A stretch of DNA of 64,000 nt from Alviniconcha marisindica (lineage: Eukaryota > Mollusca > Gastropoda > Provannidae): NCBI GenBank assembly GCA_018857735.1, contig JABMCL010002073.1, forward strand, positions 507,501 to 571,500. The letters run 5' to 3'. Shown piece by piece: positions 11,201 through 20,410 of this stretch. A program made the translations under genes and the position numbers. Each line of letters opens with the position of its first letter. Positions within the stretch are counted from its first letter, which is position 1. The notes under the pieces were generated by a model. That model made no database searches. It was not told where the DNA came from and saw only the letters and a list, made by a program, of their open reading frames with translations.

Positions 11201-12397
11201 CTGGCCATTTTTACTGGCCATGGACCATCAGAGCAGTGGCAATTCCAAACCCTGTAAACAGGTTTCTTTTCATTTTTTATATATATTTTATTCCCTTTTG
11301 TTCATTGGGGCAACTGCAATGTGAATAGTTTTTTCTTTTTTTTTTCATGAGAGCAGTGGCAATTTTGAGCCTGGTGAACAGGTTTTTTTTCTTTTTTTTC
11401 TTCCCTTTTCCCCCCCATCAGGGCTAGTGGGAATTCCGAGCCCTGTGAACAGCTTTTCTTTTCATTAAAAAGAAATGTATTCTTTTTTTCTCTTCTGTTT
11501 TTTTTTTGTACTGTAGCCAGCTGGAGCGCGGTGCGATCAGAGAACATGTCGCTGCACAGTTACGGCCGCCTGCAGATCGTCAATGCCACCCACGCCTACT
11601 GGGAACAGCGCTCTGTGGAGCAGAAGACAGTTCTGGACAGCCTGTGGATTGTGCAGCACCGCCATGGCAAGTTCCTGCTGGACAGTCTGCCCGACGACGT
11701 CAGCCAGGAAATAGGGGAGGATCTCATCACACACACCATTCTTCCAGGTAAAGTAGCTTGGGATTGAAACTGTTCCTTTATTTATTTTTTTGCTGCTGGC
11801 ACTGTTGGTTTTTTGTTGAGGTTTTACTTTTGGTTTGTTTGTGTGTTTTGTTTGGTTTGGTTTGCGTGTGTGTGTTTTGTTTGGTTTGGTTTGTGTGTGT
11901 GTTTTGTTTGGTTTGGTTTGGTTTGTGTGTGTGTGTTTTGTTTGGTTTGGTTTGTGTGTGTGTGTTTTGTTTGGTTTGGTTTGTGTGTGTGTGTTTTTTT
12001 GTGTAAATTTTGCTTGCGCGGGTGTGACAGGGGAGGGGAGAAGGAGTGTCCGATATTCTATTGACCTTCATGTTCCCTATCTTCCACAGGTATTTTGGAT
12101 AAGGATGATGACCTGAAAAACAAGCAAGAACTTTTGGATGGTGACCGGACTCGGCGCATCATAATCGGTGTCTCCTTTGGAGCGCTTTTCGCCATTCTGG
12201 TCACAGTCGCCATAGCGATGAAGGCTTGCCGCCGAAGGCAGTACACGTCCGTGCGTCGCTGGGATCCTATGGACCTGGACTACGGGAAGAAACTGTTCAC
12301 CTCTGGAAAAGATGAAGACTTGGACTTGGAGCATGATTTCGAAATTGACATGGGTGACATGAATTTGCAGACGAAAAAGTTGTTAAACAACAGCTGA
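721..12397 (+). CDS. ACP7: Purple acid phosphatase, ACP7-like, with C-terminal membrane anchor (10 exons, 562 aa)
   Basis: Gene-level entry. Exons: 721-826, 1842-2050, 3350-3442, 4483-4632, 5187-5262, 6465-6585, 8432-8629, 10008-10204, 11517-11747, 12090-12397; total 1,689 nt, with phases matching at every junction. The product is a binuclear metallophosphoesterase that hydrolyses phosphate monoesters at acid pH. Visible parts: signal peptide with hydrophobic core about residues 14-26; fibronectin-III-like N-domain from about 38; catalytic domain with GDLG (D147), GDFAY (D175, Y178), GNHE (N210), FGHRP (H295) and AHEH (H335, H337), which together supply all seven metal ligands of the purple acid phosphatase family. 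A hydrophobic segment at about 484-504 followed by KACRRR predicts a type I membrane protein with a roughly 58-residue acidic cytosolic tail. The start at 721 has A at -3; an in-frame ATG at codon 14 is an alternative. Family assignment is firm; the membrane anchor is inference from hydropathy. Confidence 0.93.
1255..1425 (+). mobile_element. Dispersed short repeat family A, copy 1
   Basis: About 170 bp running from GATGCTTAATGTCCTCGGAT to CACACAGCTCCTGAACTATG. Shares long near-identical blocks with 18,205-18,377 (same strand) and 20,066-20,240 (opposite strand), which shows a mobile, SINE- or MITE-sized family. No coding capacity. Confidence 0.75.
1842..2050 (+). CDS. ACP7: ACP7-like exon 2: N-terminal fibronectin-like domain
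   Basis: Acceptor TTTCTGCAG|CG, donor GGCA|GTAAGT. Encodes residues 36-105 with the family pattern PQHVHTAYGDSLDEIVIVW, which opens the N-terminal beta-sandwich domain of purple acid phosphatases. Confidence 0.92.
3350..3442 (+). CDS. ACP7: ACP7-like exon 3
   Basis: Acceptor TTTTTCAAACAG|AA, donor CTG|GTGAGA, phase 0 at both ends, 31 codons (106-136). TTYFYRPLSNN followed by FYFKTPR is the end of the N-domain that precedes the catalytic core in this family. Confidence 0.92.
3957..4125. repeat. CA microsatellite, interrupted
   Basis: Long (CA)n tracts in intron 3, with matching GT tracts following at 4,160-4,203. The same word (ACTGGTGCTCCAAAA and its complement) flanks both, so the block is a large inverted repeat capable of a hairpin. 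Confidence 0.9.
4483..4632 (+). CDS. ACP7: ACP7-like exon 4: first metal-binding motifs
   Basis: 50 codons (137-186), acceptor CTTTCAG|GAT, donor CTT|GTAAGC. Contains VFGDLG with ligand D147 and HVGDFAYNL with D175 and the iron-coordinating tyrosine Y178 that gives purple acid phosphatases their colour. Confidence 0.95.
4826..5062. repeat. TG microsatellite
   Basis: Interrupted (TG)n in intron 4 of the phosphatase gene. Confidence 0.9.
5187..5262 (+). CDS. ACP7: ACP7-like exon 5: GNH(E) motif
   Basis: Residues 187-211 plus one base of E212; acceptor TTGCCTCAG|GTC, donor CATG|GTATTC. TSPGNH supplies ligand N210; the final E of GNHE is split with exon 6. Confidence 0.93.
5321..5372. repeat. 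GA microsatellite
   Basis: (GA)n in intron 5 of the phosphatase gene. Confidence 0.9.
5486..5550. repeat. CA microsatellite
   Basis: (CA)n in intron 5 of the phosphatase gene. Confidence 0.9.
5882..6500 (+). repeat. 69-bp tandem array containing the exon 6 splice acceptor and exon start
   Basis: Nine copies of a 69-bp unit. Each has a pyrimidine-rich GTGTGGTTTCAG acceptor followed by AGATTGACAGCGACACATTC and the next coding bases of exon 6. AG|AG junctions fall at 5,914, 5,983, 6,052, 6,121, 6,189, 6,258, 6,327, 6,396 and the real one at 6,465. One unit is 68 bp (loss of one base in GTGTGG before 6,189), so only the last four decoys are in frame with the real exon. Confidence 0.95.
6465..6585 (+). 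CDS. ACP7: ACP7-like exon 6, ending at a GC-AG donor
   Basis: Acceptor GGTTTCAG|AG completes E212. Encodes EIDSDTFTHYCHRFSMPQ through GPAHFI and two bases of S252. The only ending that both keeps phase and gives the conserved FISYSTEVFF is ATCAG|GCAGGT at 6585, a GC-AG intron. A GT four bases later (6590) would add R-Q and needs another exon to restore phase. The first 36 bases or so are the last copy of the upstream 69-bp array. Confidence 0.88.
7050..7440 (-). mobile_element. tRNA-derived SINE-like element
   Basis: On the minus strand from about 7,430 downward the sequence GCAGCTCAGCTGGTGGAGC resembles a tRNA D-arm/A-box, and GGTTCCATTCGG about 50 bases later resembles a degenerate B-box, followed by a tRNA-unrelated body. 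Located in intron 6 of the phosphatase gene. No target-site duplication could be fixed. Confidence 0.45.
8042..8395. repeat. TG microsatellite with TTTGCGATA interruptions
   Basis: Interrupted (TG)n directly upstream of exon 7; TTTGCGATA or a variant recurs at least four times inside it, so it is partly a higher-order repeat. Confidence 0.9.
8432..8629 (+). CDS. ACP7: ACP7-like exon 7: GHRP motif
   Basis: Acceptor TTCCTTCACAG|CT, donor GCAGG|GTAATG. Completes S252, then YSTEVFFTLQ and RPWIIAFGHRPMYCS with metal ligand H295, then a Cys-containing loop (DGDDCTKNSS) ending LVRA and two bases of G318. Confidence 0.94.
8831..9077. repeat. 61-bp minisatellite, 4 copies
   Basis: Unit begins GCTCTGCTGTAGTCTTACTC and ends at AGTTTCCCAA; in intron 7 of the phosphatase gene. 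Confidence 0.9.
9258..9981. repeat. About 42-bp minisatellite, about 17 copies
   Basis: Unit GAGTAAGACTGCTAACAGAT plus TGGTGCAGTTTTGGATATTG. Because 42 is a multiple of three, a long spurious frame runs through it. It abuts exon 8, ending about 25 bases before the acceptor. Confidence 0.92.
10008..10204 (+). CDS. ACP7: ACP7-like exon 8: AHEH metal-binding motif
   Basis: Acceptor GGTTTTCAG|A, donor AAAC|GTAAAA. LEDVFYHYGVDIVLQAHEHNYER carries ligands H335 and H337, followed by PVQIISGAAGSKHGVD. Compared with relatives, about nine residues usually found before GLED are absent at the exon 7/8 join (see findings). Confidence 0.94.
10509..10752. repeat. About 25-bp minisatellite
   Basis: Repeats of GGAAAGAGAGAATGCTTCAT plus TGGAT in intron 8, preceded by a G-rich tract at 10,247-10,292. 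Confidence 0.9.
10955..11222. repeat. About 53-bp minisatellite with inverted internal copies
   Basis: Units built from TTGGCCATACCAGTGGAAGG and GAGTTCCACTGGTCCAGTGG in intron 8. The word CCACTGG and its complement CCAGTGG alternate, so the array can fold into hairpins. Confidence 0.88.
11517..11747 (+). CDS. ACP7: ACP7-like exon 9
   Basis: Acceptor TTTGTACTGTAG|CC, donor CTTCCAG|GTAAAG. Joining exon 8 gives PPKPSWSAVRSENMSLHSYGRL, the conserved end of the phosphatase domain, then a helical stretch to residue 460. Confidence 0.93.
11830..12000. repeat. TTTGG/TG mixed repeat
   Basis: Alternating TTTGTTTGGTTTGGTTTG and (TG)n blocks, about five cycles, in intron 9. Confidence 0.9.
12090..12397 (+). 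CDS. ACP7: ACP7-like exon 10: transmembrane anchor and cytosolic tail, stop TGA
   Basis: Acceptor CTTCCACAG|GT. Residues 461-562. IIIGVSFGALFAILVTVAIAM (484-504) is a single membrane span followed by the basic stop-transfer KACRRR. The tail has YTSV (512-515, a YxxPhi sorting pattern about eight residues from the membrane) and an acidic stretch (DEDLDLEHDFEIDMGD). It ends LLNNS-stop. Confidence 0.9.
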
Positions 12398-12890
12398 GGT
12401 TCACCCGCGGTCAGGGCTGCATGCGACACGAGCGAGCACATCTCCTCGTGTCTCTGACACCACTGTGACTTGAACTTTATGCTCTGTGCTGCTCTTTGCA
12501 AATTTACCGAGCTTTGGTCACAGTGTTTGAAACATTCAGAATAGTGGTTACATTTTTTCTTCTTCGTTTTTCTGTTTTCGGCAGACTTATCCACAAACTG
12601 CGTCAGATGAAAAATATTTTGTTCCGGAGGGTTACCGACTTGACATTTTCAAGTGGAACCGTTCTTTTGAAACCACCCTAAACATCAAACAGAAGTTGCC
12701 TTAAGTTAAAAGAAGGGTGCTACTTGGTGAGGAGTTCACTTGCGTGGCAATCCGAAGGGACCTGTTTCAGGGGGAAAAGTGATCTTGACAGAGTGGTGGT
12801 CCTTGCCCATGGATTCATCCATGTGGAAACATCCGAAGGCCAAGGTATCACAAAAAGGTGGTAGTCTTTCATCAGGTGTTTTTCTGTTTG

Positions 12891-12893
<3 letters not shown>

Positions 12894-12943
<50 letters not shown>

Positions 12944-13090
12944 GTTGTTGTTGTTGTTGTTGTTATTTGTCTTCCCTCATCTTCCTGAGGGCCAAGGTAT
13001 CACAAAAGGTGGTTGTCTTTCATCAGGTGTTTTGCTGTTTGTTTTGTGTGTGTGTTTTGTTGTTGTTGTTGTTTGTTGTTTGTCTTCCCT
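12894..13090. repeat. GT and GTT microsatellites
   Basis: (GT)n to 12,942, then (GTT)n to about 12,965, and a second shorter pair at 13,046-13,080. Confidence 0.9.
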
Positions 13091-13249
13091 TCCCCTCCTG
13101 CCCTCCTGTCCATTGTGTTTTGCTTTAACAGCGCACCGGCCAGCAGAGCTGAAGGTTTGCACACATACGTGTATTGTTAGATTGTTTTATGCTTACATAT
13201 CACAGCCTGATGATGGAGAACTGTAAACAGAAGGTGTCCCATAATGAAA

Positions 13250-13566
13250 TTATCTCTCTCTCTCTCTCTCTCTGTCTCTGTCTCTCTCTCTTTGTCTGAA
13301 CCTAAACTACAATCTTTGTAAAATAAAGTGTTTGAGTTCAAGTTCTCTCTCTCTCTGTCTCCCTCCTTCCCTCCCTCCCGCCCCACTCTCTGAATTTGTT
13401 TTTGTTTTTTTGGAGCTGTTATATATATATATGTGTGTGTGTGTTTACGTATTTGTAACTATTTCAAGGACAGGTTGCCTGACAGGCATACGTGCATATA
13501 CCTTTATCCCTGTGTAATTAAAGTTCAGTCAGTCAATCTCTCTCCATCTCTCTCTCTCTCTCTCTC

Positions 13567-13605
<39 letters not shown>

Positions 13606-13625
13606 ATCTCTCTCTCTCTCTTCCC
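13250..13625. repeat. CT microsatellites, three blocks
   Basis: (CT)n at about 13,252-13,292, 13,343-13,384 and 13,540-13,625, just past the probable gene end. Confidence 0.9.
13322..13327 (+). terminator. Candidate poly(A) signal AATAAA for the phosphatase gene
   Basis: First canonical hexamer downstream of the stop at 12,397. Position only; no cleavage site can be shown. Confidence 0.35.
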
Positions 13626-14399
13626 TCCCCTTTTTCTTTCTGTGATAGTATCCATTACCTGTTGTGCCCTTTATAACAATTAACATTCCATTTTTTCCCT
13701 TTACTTTTGGTGCTGTGATGCTGTCCATTCCAGTATCTTACCTTTTTGCTTGGATCAGGTTTAAGTGGGTGATACCGATCGATGTACATTTGTCTGGATA
13801 ATCAGAACACAGTTATCCCATTTGAAGCCAGTTGCTGGTGGGTTTTCTTTGTTGCTGTACACATCTCCATTGGTGTTCTGATGCAATATGACCTCCGCCT
13901 TGTTTATGATTTTGATGTCACAGGTCTTTCACGATTTTGTCTTTGTAGAATGTTGTTGTTGTGTACATGCAAAACTAATGCTTAATGTGCCTTGGCAGTG
14001 CCAGTGATTTGCAAGACTTGCAGGTGAGCCTGGTCAGCAAGAGGCTGGCACCGCTCTATCAACCAAACTGCACACACGAGAAGCAGTTCCAGCCAGTCAG
14101 CAACCCCGGTGTTAATGAGGCCATACAGCGCCACCAGGAAGCGGCTGTCTTTTCAGACTGTTGTGATTTTGCCACAGACCAAATTTTAACCCTTTTCCTG
14201 CCAGAGAATTTGTGCTGCTGATGCAAAACATTCCAGAATGTTTTCCAGACTGGTTCGGTCAAATGGGAAATGTTCAGGTGTTGTTGTTGTTTTTAGAACA
14301 TTTTTAGAGCATGCATAAACAGTCAGAATTTGAGCCAGGCGCCCCATGGCATCTTTCTGGCCGGTTGAAAACAACTCTTCCCCATTGGCCTGATAAAGG

Positions 14400-15000
14400 A
14401 AGGCCTGTGAAACAATGTTGTAAATCTGATGGTGGGGAGAGGGGTCTGTACAGGGCTGTGAACCAATGTTGTAAATAGCGTAAATCTGATGGTGGGGGTC
14501 TGTACAGGTCTGTGAAACAGTGTTGTAAATAGTGTAAGTCTGATGGTGGTGGGGTGGGGTGTCTGTACAGGTCTGTGAAACAGTGTTGTAAATAGTGTAA
14601 GTCTGATGGTGGTGGGGGGGTCTGTACAGGTCTGTGAAACAGTGTTGTAAATAGTGTAAATCTGATGGTGGAGGGGGTCTGTACAGGTCTGTGAAACGAT
14701 GTTGTAAATAGTGTAAGTCTGATGGTGGTGGAAGGGGTTCTGTACAGGCCTGTGAAACGATGTTGTAAATAGTGTAAATCTGATGGTGGTGGAAGGGGTA
14801 CTGTCAGGTCTGTGAAACGATGTTGTAAATAGTGTAAATCTGGTGGTGGTGGGAAGGGGGATCTGTACAGGTCTGTGAAACGATGCTGTAACTAGCGTAA
14901 ATCGAATGGTGGGAGTTTGGGGGGGGGTGTCTGTACAGGTCTGTGAAACGATGCTGTAAATAGTGTAACACTGATTGGATGGGGATGTCTGGACAGGTCT
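14400..15000. repeat. About 58-bp minisatellite, about 10 copies
   Basis: Unit GTCTGTGAAACGATGTTGTA, AATAGTGTAAATCTGATGGT, then a G-rich tract. The surrounding 13,640-14,400 is non-coding in my reading. Confidence 0.9.
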
Positions 15001-15084
15001 TCTGAGGTTGTTGTTTTTGCAAGTTGTGGGCTAGGGCATACAGTCTGTTGTCCCCCATGGCCATTTTGCTTGTGGGTACTTACT

Positions 15085-15640
15085 GCTTATTTGCATATTT
15101 CTAGCGAAAAGCTGGAGAGTAAAAATGGCTTCCTGCTCATCTGGCTAAGTTAGTCTGTGACACGGCATTTGATTTTGTACCCCTCCCCTTTTCTTTATAT
15201 ATTTCAAGTGAAAATCTAATTAGTAAAAATGGCTTCCTGCTCATGTGGTTAAGTTTGTGTGCAATGTGGCATTTGATATTGTCCTCCCCCCACCCACCCA
15301 CCCCCCAATATTTTTTTTAAAGCATATTTCAAACATAAACCTAGAGAGTAAAAATGGCTCCCTGCTCGGTCAAGTTAGTGTGTGACTCAGTGTTTGATTT
15401 TTTTCTCCCCCCATCCTCCCTCCCCCCCCTTTTTTAAAACAACAACAACCCTATTTGAAACGAAAAGCTAGAGAGTAAAAATGGCTCCCTGCTCATTTGG
15501 TTAAGTTAGTTTGCAACATGGTGTTCAACCCCCCATTACATATTTCAAACGAAAAGCTAGAGAGTAAAAATGGCTGCCTGCTCATCTGGTTAAGTTAGTG
15601 TGTGACATGGTGTTTGATTCCCCCCCCCTCCCCCACCCAC
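15085..15640. repeat. About 105-bp tandem repeat, 5 copies
   Basis: Unit carries GAGAGTAAAAATGGCTCCCT, GCTCATCTGGTTAAGTTAGT and a poly-C tract. Intergenic. Confidence 0.85.
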
Positions 15641-16404
15641 CCACCACCCCACCATCCATCCACCTCCCTCCAGTTGTAAATGGTGACTTGTTCATAGTCC
15701 TGTGGAAAAATTAGTATAAATAATAATTATATGTTTTTTGTTTTTGTTTTTGTTTAATATCACCTCAATGTGAACAGACATAAAATAAAATATTTATTGA
15801 TTGATTGATTGACCGATTGAAATGGTGACTTGCTCCAGATCTGAGTTACTCTTCAGCTTTTTAATAAACGAGGAACAAAATGGTGTGTGCTTGTTGCAAA
15901 AGGACTTCGTCAACCTCGCTGTCCTTTCCCACCAAAGGGCGGGTAATGTTGAAGGGGCTAAGTCTTTGAAAATTTGTGTTTGATGTTTGTGTCTGTATGT
16001 ATGGGAGGACCCAGCAATGAAGGGAAGCACTTCTTTGGGGATTTGGGATCCTGGGATTGTTTAGATTTTTTTAAAAACTTGAAATGTGTTGTCTTCACCT
16101 GGGCTTCCCTGTTGATTAGTTGTTGTTGTTTTACATCAGCATTTTATCATCTTCACCTTCATCTCGAACTGTGAAATGGACACTGTGAATTCATCTTTGT
16201 ATTTAAAGAAATCTGTGCTCATTTCGTGTTTCCTCGCACTTTGTGGTTTCTCCACCCTTTAAAGAAGATGCCTTGCACTGAGACTACTCATGGTTGACTG
16301 GGTGTTAAAAAGCAATTATTTATGTTCATTACCACCAGCAGTGTAATTATGCACCCCAAGGTCAGGTGTCCACCACTATATGAGATGTCCATTTTTTTTA
16401 ATGA

Positions 16405-16580
16405 GCAGGTAATATTGAAGGGGCTAACTCTTTGAAAATTTGTGTTTGATGTTTGTGTCTGTATGTTTTGTTTTATGTGTGTCCATAGGGATTGGTTTTG
16501 TGGACTGACTTGAGAAAGGGTGTATATATATAGGAAATGTTTTGAAGTGTGCCAAATGACTTATGACTGAGTTTGATTGA
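16405..16580 (+). mobile_element. Dispersed repeat family B copy
   Basis: Shares GGTAATATTGAAGGGGCTAA, a TTTGTGTTTGATGTTTGTG block and TTTTGTTTTATG with 16,938-17,162 and 18,393-18,590, and a shorter piece at 15,948-16,010. Probably a degraded SINE or LINE tail. Confidence 0.65.
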
Positions 16581-16937
16581 TTGAGAGAGAGAGCGAGAGA
16601 GAGAGAGAGAGAGAGATCAGAATTGACTTGCAAGGTTTTAATCAGTCGCCAACAATATTTTGCACTTTCAGATTATTACTGTTGCAAATTTTGTTGATAG
16701 TAAAGGCAAGACTTGGAACTCCTCTGCAGAGGTCTTTTTCACCAGCTTCAGTGCCTGCTGCTTATTTGCCAAGGTTGACCCACTAGGTACCTGTCCTTAT
16801 TTTCCATGGTCGTGTAAATCTATTTGTCCAAGTCAATTGAGCCGTCATCCTGCTGGTTTGATCTGGTACCAGTGAATTAGACGGAATGGCCAACAATACC
16901 AGCATGTCCGAGTCTTTAGTCTTATGTGCTCTTTTTA

Positions 16938-17162
16938 ACAGGGGTGATATTGAAGGGACTAACTCTTGGAAATTTGTGTCTGATGTTTGTGTATGTACGT
17001 TTTGTTTTATGCTTGCCCAGGGACTGGTTTTGTGGATAGACTTGGGAAAAGATTTATATATTTGAGAAGAGTTTTGAAATGTGAGTCTGCTCATGAAAGA
17101 GTTTGATTGTCCTGAGGCGACCCTGTGTGGTTGACAGGACGTTAAATCCCAATTACTAACTT
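16938..17162 (+). mobile_element. Dispersed repeat family B copy, most complete
   Basis: Runs from GGTGATATTGAAGGGACTAA to GACAGGACGTTAAATCCCAA. The terminal block (TGTCCTGAGGCGACCCTGTG and following) recurs at about 1,120-1,175, 18,525-18,585 and 41,235-41,275, consistent with a conserved SINE 3' end. Confidence 0.65.
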
Positions 17163-17269
17163 TTTTTCCTAACCCAATTACTAATATATTTCAATCCTTA
17201 CCCTTTACTCCAGTAATTCATTAATTCATATTAGAAGAAGATACCCTGTTTTGCCCCCTGAAGGGAGGC

Positions 17270-17800
17270 CAGGGATATCTACCCAGTAAACATTCCGGAT
17301 CTGATCAGGAAGCATTTTGGTTACGGCCAGTTATGGCCGTTACAGCCAGCATGCAGCCAGAATTGGGCCACATCGTATATGCTGGATCCAACTTCCCGCG
17401 TCCGTTTCAGCTCCATTTTTCCAAAGAAGGCATAGATCATATTGCGCAGAACCAACCCGGATCCGATCTGGATGGTCTGGTCAGGGTTTGGCCAAACACA
17501 TCTGGTCTGGAATAAGCTGGCAAGCAGGAATCATCGGACTCGGTTTCTGGCAGGACGCAAGCAGCCCACTAACAGTTTCCCACTTTCAGACTTGGTTCCA
17601 GTCTTCCACAGATGTCCCAGATAATACTGTGCAAAACCAGCCCAGATCCAATTTAGTTCTGGCTGACTGTGTCAGGTTTTGGCCAAATGGATCCGGTCCG
17701 GAAGCAAGCCAGTGTGCTAGAAACATCCGGCCCGCTTCTGGCCAATGCTTCCCAGCTGATCCGGACCGGATGCGAATCAGATCCCAATTTTTTTCCTCCT
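17270..17800. repeat. GC-rich segment with GGATCCGG-type motifs, internally duplicated
   Basis: Two imperfect copies of about 190 bp (around 17,450 and 17,635) share AACCAGCCCAGATCC-like, GGTTTGGCCAAA and GGCAAGC/GCAAGCC words. An open frame of about 197 codons runs through it, but the composition looks repeat-derived, not protein-coding. It could be part of a DNA transposon. Confidence 0.5.
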
Positions 17801-18199
17801 GTCTGGAATCTGAGGGCTGTCATTTGATATCCCTGTCCCATCTCCTGTTGTTTTTCTACCTCGTCCTCATGCTTCTTCTTGCCTTGTCTGAGTTGTCGTT
17901 TTATTGCTAATGGTCCGGACTTTTTTCCAGAAAATTGTGCAATGTTTTTTATTGACAATTTTCATCAAGATACACTTTTTTTTTGCATGGCTCTTGTTGA
18001 GCAGCTAGATACTTGGTAGATGGTACATGCTTCTTGCTCCCTTGTGGAATTGGTATTTACCATTACGTGTTCATGGAATACGCTTTTTTAATTTTGTATT
18101 GCTTCTGTCCGTTCCTTTTTCTTAATGCTTTTTTTCTGGTATTGATAAATCAGGTGGAATGGTTGACAGCACCAGCATGTCCAGTCATATGCATTTTTT

Positions 18200-18377
18200 A
18201 GGTAGGTAGGTAGTGTTGCTTAATGTCCTCAGATGTCAGTTGACATATCAGGGACAAGCTGAGACCAATGCCGAAGCATGGTTCAGTATAGCTATACGTC
18301 CACGAAAACCAGAAGGCTCGTTAGGACGGACAGCCCAGGACGGACACCTCGACTCTCACACAGCTCCTGAACTATGG
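18200..18377 (+). mobile_element. Dispersed short repeat family A, copy 2
   Basis: Begins after a GGTAGGTAGGTAG run and ends CACACAGCTCCTGAACTATG. Closest to the reverse-oriented copy at 20,066. Confidence 0.8.
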
Positions 18378-18392
18378 TGCATTTTTTAGCAA

Positions 18393-18590
18393 TATTTTAG
18401 AGTTTGGTCTTTGTGTATGTTTTGTTTTATATTGGTGTCTGGACTGATTCTGTAGGTTTGAATTGAGAAGGGGTTTACGTATGAGAAGAATTTGGAAATG
18501 TCCTTTTGATTGTGGCAGAGTCTGATTGTCCTGAGGTGACCATGCGTGGTTGATGGGACATTAAAATCCAATTATCAACCATTACATGTC
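18393..18590 (+). mobile_element. Dispersed repeat family B copy
   Basis: Diverged third copy with the same 3' block (GTCCTGAGGTGACCATGCGT and GGGACATTAAAATCCAATTA). Confidence 0.6.
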
Positions 18591-20065
18591 AGTTCAGCAG
18601 TTCCCATGCAGTTTTAATCTTTGCTCTTTACTCCAGTGACTTCGCACGAGAGGAAGATAAACTCTGTTTATGGTAATCCCCTTTTAATAATTGAACTTTT
18701 TTGCAATCTGTACTTATGGTCTTTGACTTGAGGGGTGGAAGAAGAAAAAAAGGAACGGCCAGTGTTGAGATAAAAGGTCAAAGCACACAAAAGGTTAAAA
18801 ATGAACACCTTTAGTCGGGACATGACAGGATGAGGTGAAACATTTTTTGGTAAAAGGTTGTTTTTAGTTTTTTTATGACAGTAAACACTTTTTTTACATT
18901 AAATCTGGGAAAGTAGAAACAACTTTATTTGCTAGCAGCAGCAACGGCAATCGCTGTTGCTTTCAAAAAGGCATATATCTTTGCTGATATAATATAATAA
19001 TAAAATGTAGTCATGTTGTTGTGTTCCATTAATAAATAAGAATCTTTCTTTCTTTCTTTCTTGGTGCTTTACGTCCACGGAGGCGAGATGGCCTATTAGG
19101 GACGGGGACAGATGGGGACGGGGACGACAAAGTGAAGGCTCGACTGCAGAAACCGCCCGAAAAAGACAGGAGAGAAATAATAATTAAAGTATTTATACAG
19201 CCCATCCAATGGTGCTCAGACACACAGATTACAGCTCCAACTTCAACAGATCGTGAAGTGGGGTTTACAGAGGAAGAGAAAAAGGCATTTGTTGTGTTTT
19301 GATCTGGTCTTTTCTTTATCAGAACCCACAACATTTTTCCTTTGGTGGCAATCTTTTGTTGAGATTTTGCTCATAACAGGAACATTCCAGTCTTTGATGA
19401 TTTTGGTCCCTGATTCGGTTATTGGGGCAGTAATAATGAAGCACATGCACATTGAAGTATGCTCATCAGGTGTGCCGAGTATGCATACCATAACAGGTGA
19501 GCCTCTCTATTTTTGATGTAACATATGGTAGACAAGGGCATGTTTATTTAACCCGTTTGATAACCTGTTGGCTAGATGTACACCCAGTTTATTTTAAGAA
19601 TAATGCTTTTATTTTCTCTCCGACTTAAAAATAAAATAAAAATGATATATCGTTTCCATGAGATTTTCTTCATTCGGAAGAATAAATTATAATGATCTTT
19701 TATCTTTCCTATGATTTTTTTTCTTGTAGTTTGTTCTTTTGTTTTGTTCTTTTGTTTTCTTTCTTAACTATATTTTAATAATACAAGATACAGACCCTGC
19801 AACATGAACATAAGTGAAATGCAGTGCTCTTCTTTGTTTCTTCACAAAATGGGGGTCAGCTAAACATAACAAGCTTGTTGATCAGTGAAAAGTTATTCAA
19901 ATTAGCTTCCTTGCGTGTTGTGTTTGTTGCAATGCTTGTAAGTGTAATATGGAAATAAAACTAGATTAGGTTATTTGGGGACGACTGGCCCTTTTTCTGG
20001 GCTTTAAAACAACAACAACTTGGCATCAGTATTAAAGCAATAAACCCAGCAAAGATGTATATTCG

Positions 20066-20240
20066 TAGTTCAGGAGCTGTGTGAGAGTCGAGGTGGCCGT
20101 CCTGGGCTGTCCGTCCTAACGAGCCTTCTGATTTCCGTGGACGTAAAGCTATATTGAACCATGCTTTGGCATTGGTCTCAGCTTGTCCCTAATATGTCAA
20201 CGTGACATCTGAGGACATTAAGCAATACTACCTACCTACA
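20066..20240 (-). mobile_element. Dispersed short repeat family A, copy 3 (reverse orientation)
   Basis: Reverse complement of copy 2, ending in CTACCTACCTAC, so the GGTA-type end is part of the element rather than flanking DNA. Confidence 0.8.
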
Positions 20241-20362
20241 TAAAGATGTATGCACGTAAAACAACTGACATGGTTACATTATAGTTCTGTTACACAATAA
20301 ACAAGAAATGCCATGCTTTTGTTGTTGTTGACTAAGCACAGAACAGATTAAATTTACATGTG

Positions 20363-20363
<1 letters not shown>

Positions 20364-20410
<47 letters not shown>
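20364..20410. repeat. CA microsatellite
   Basis: (CA)n, intergenic. Confidence 0.9.

Larger units (their letters stand above)
12398..13340 (+). other. Probable 3'UTR of the phosphatase gene
   Basis: No coding potential seen. The first AATAAA after the stop is at 13,322-13,327, which would give a 3'UTR of about 0.9 kb. It contains a tandem duplication (12,838 onward and 12,989 onward share GGCCAAGGTATCACAAAA and the following CATCAGGTGTTTT) with GT and GTT microsatellites between and after the copies, then CT repeats. Confidence 0.45.

Noticed and set aside
13985..14221. 78-codon frame with somewhat protein-like composition (SDLQDLQVSLVSKRLAP)
   Set aside because: No homology I recognise, no splice partner, and it lies just past the probable 3' end of the phosphatase gene.
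17317..17910. 197-codon plus-strand frame in the GC-rich segment
   Set aside because: Built on two diverged sub-repeats; overlapping frames are also open and no domain is visible.
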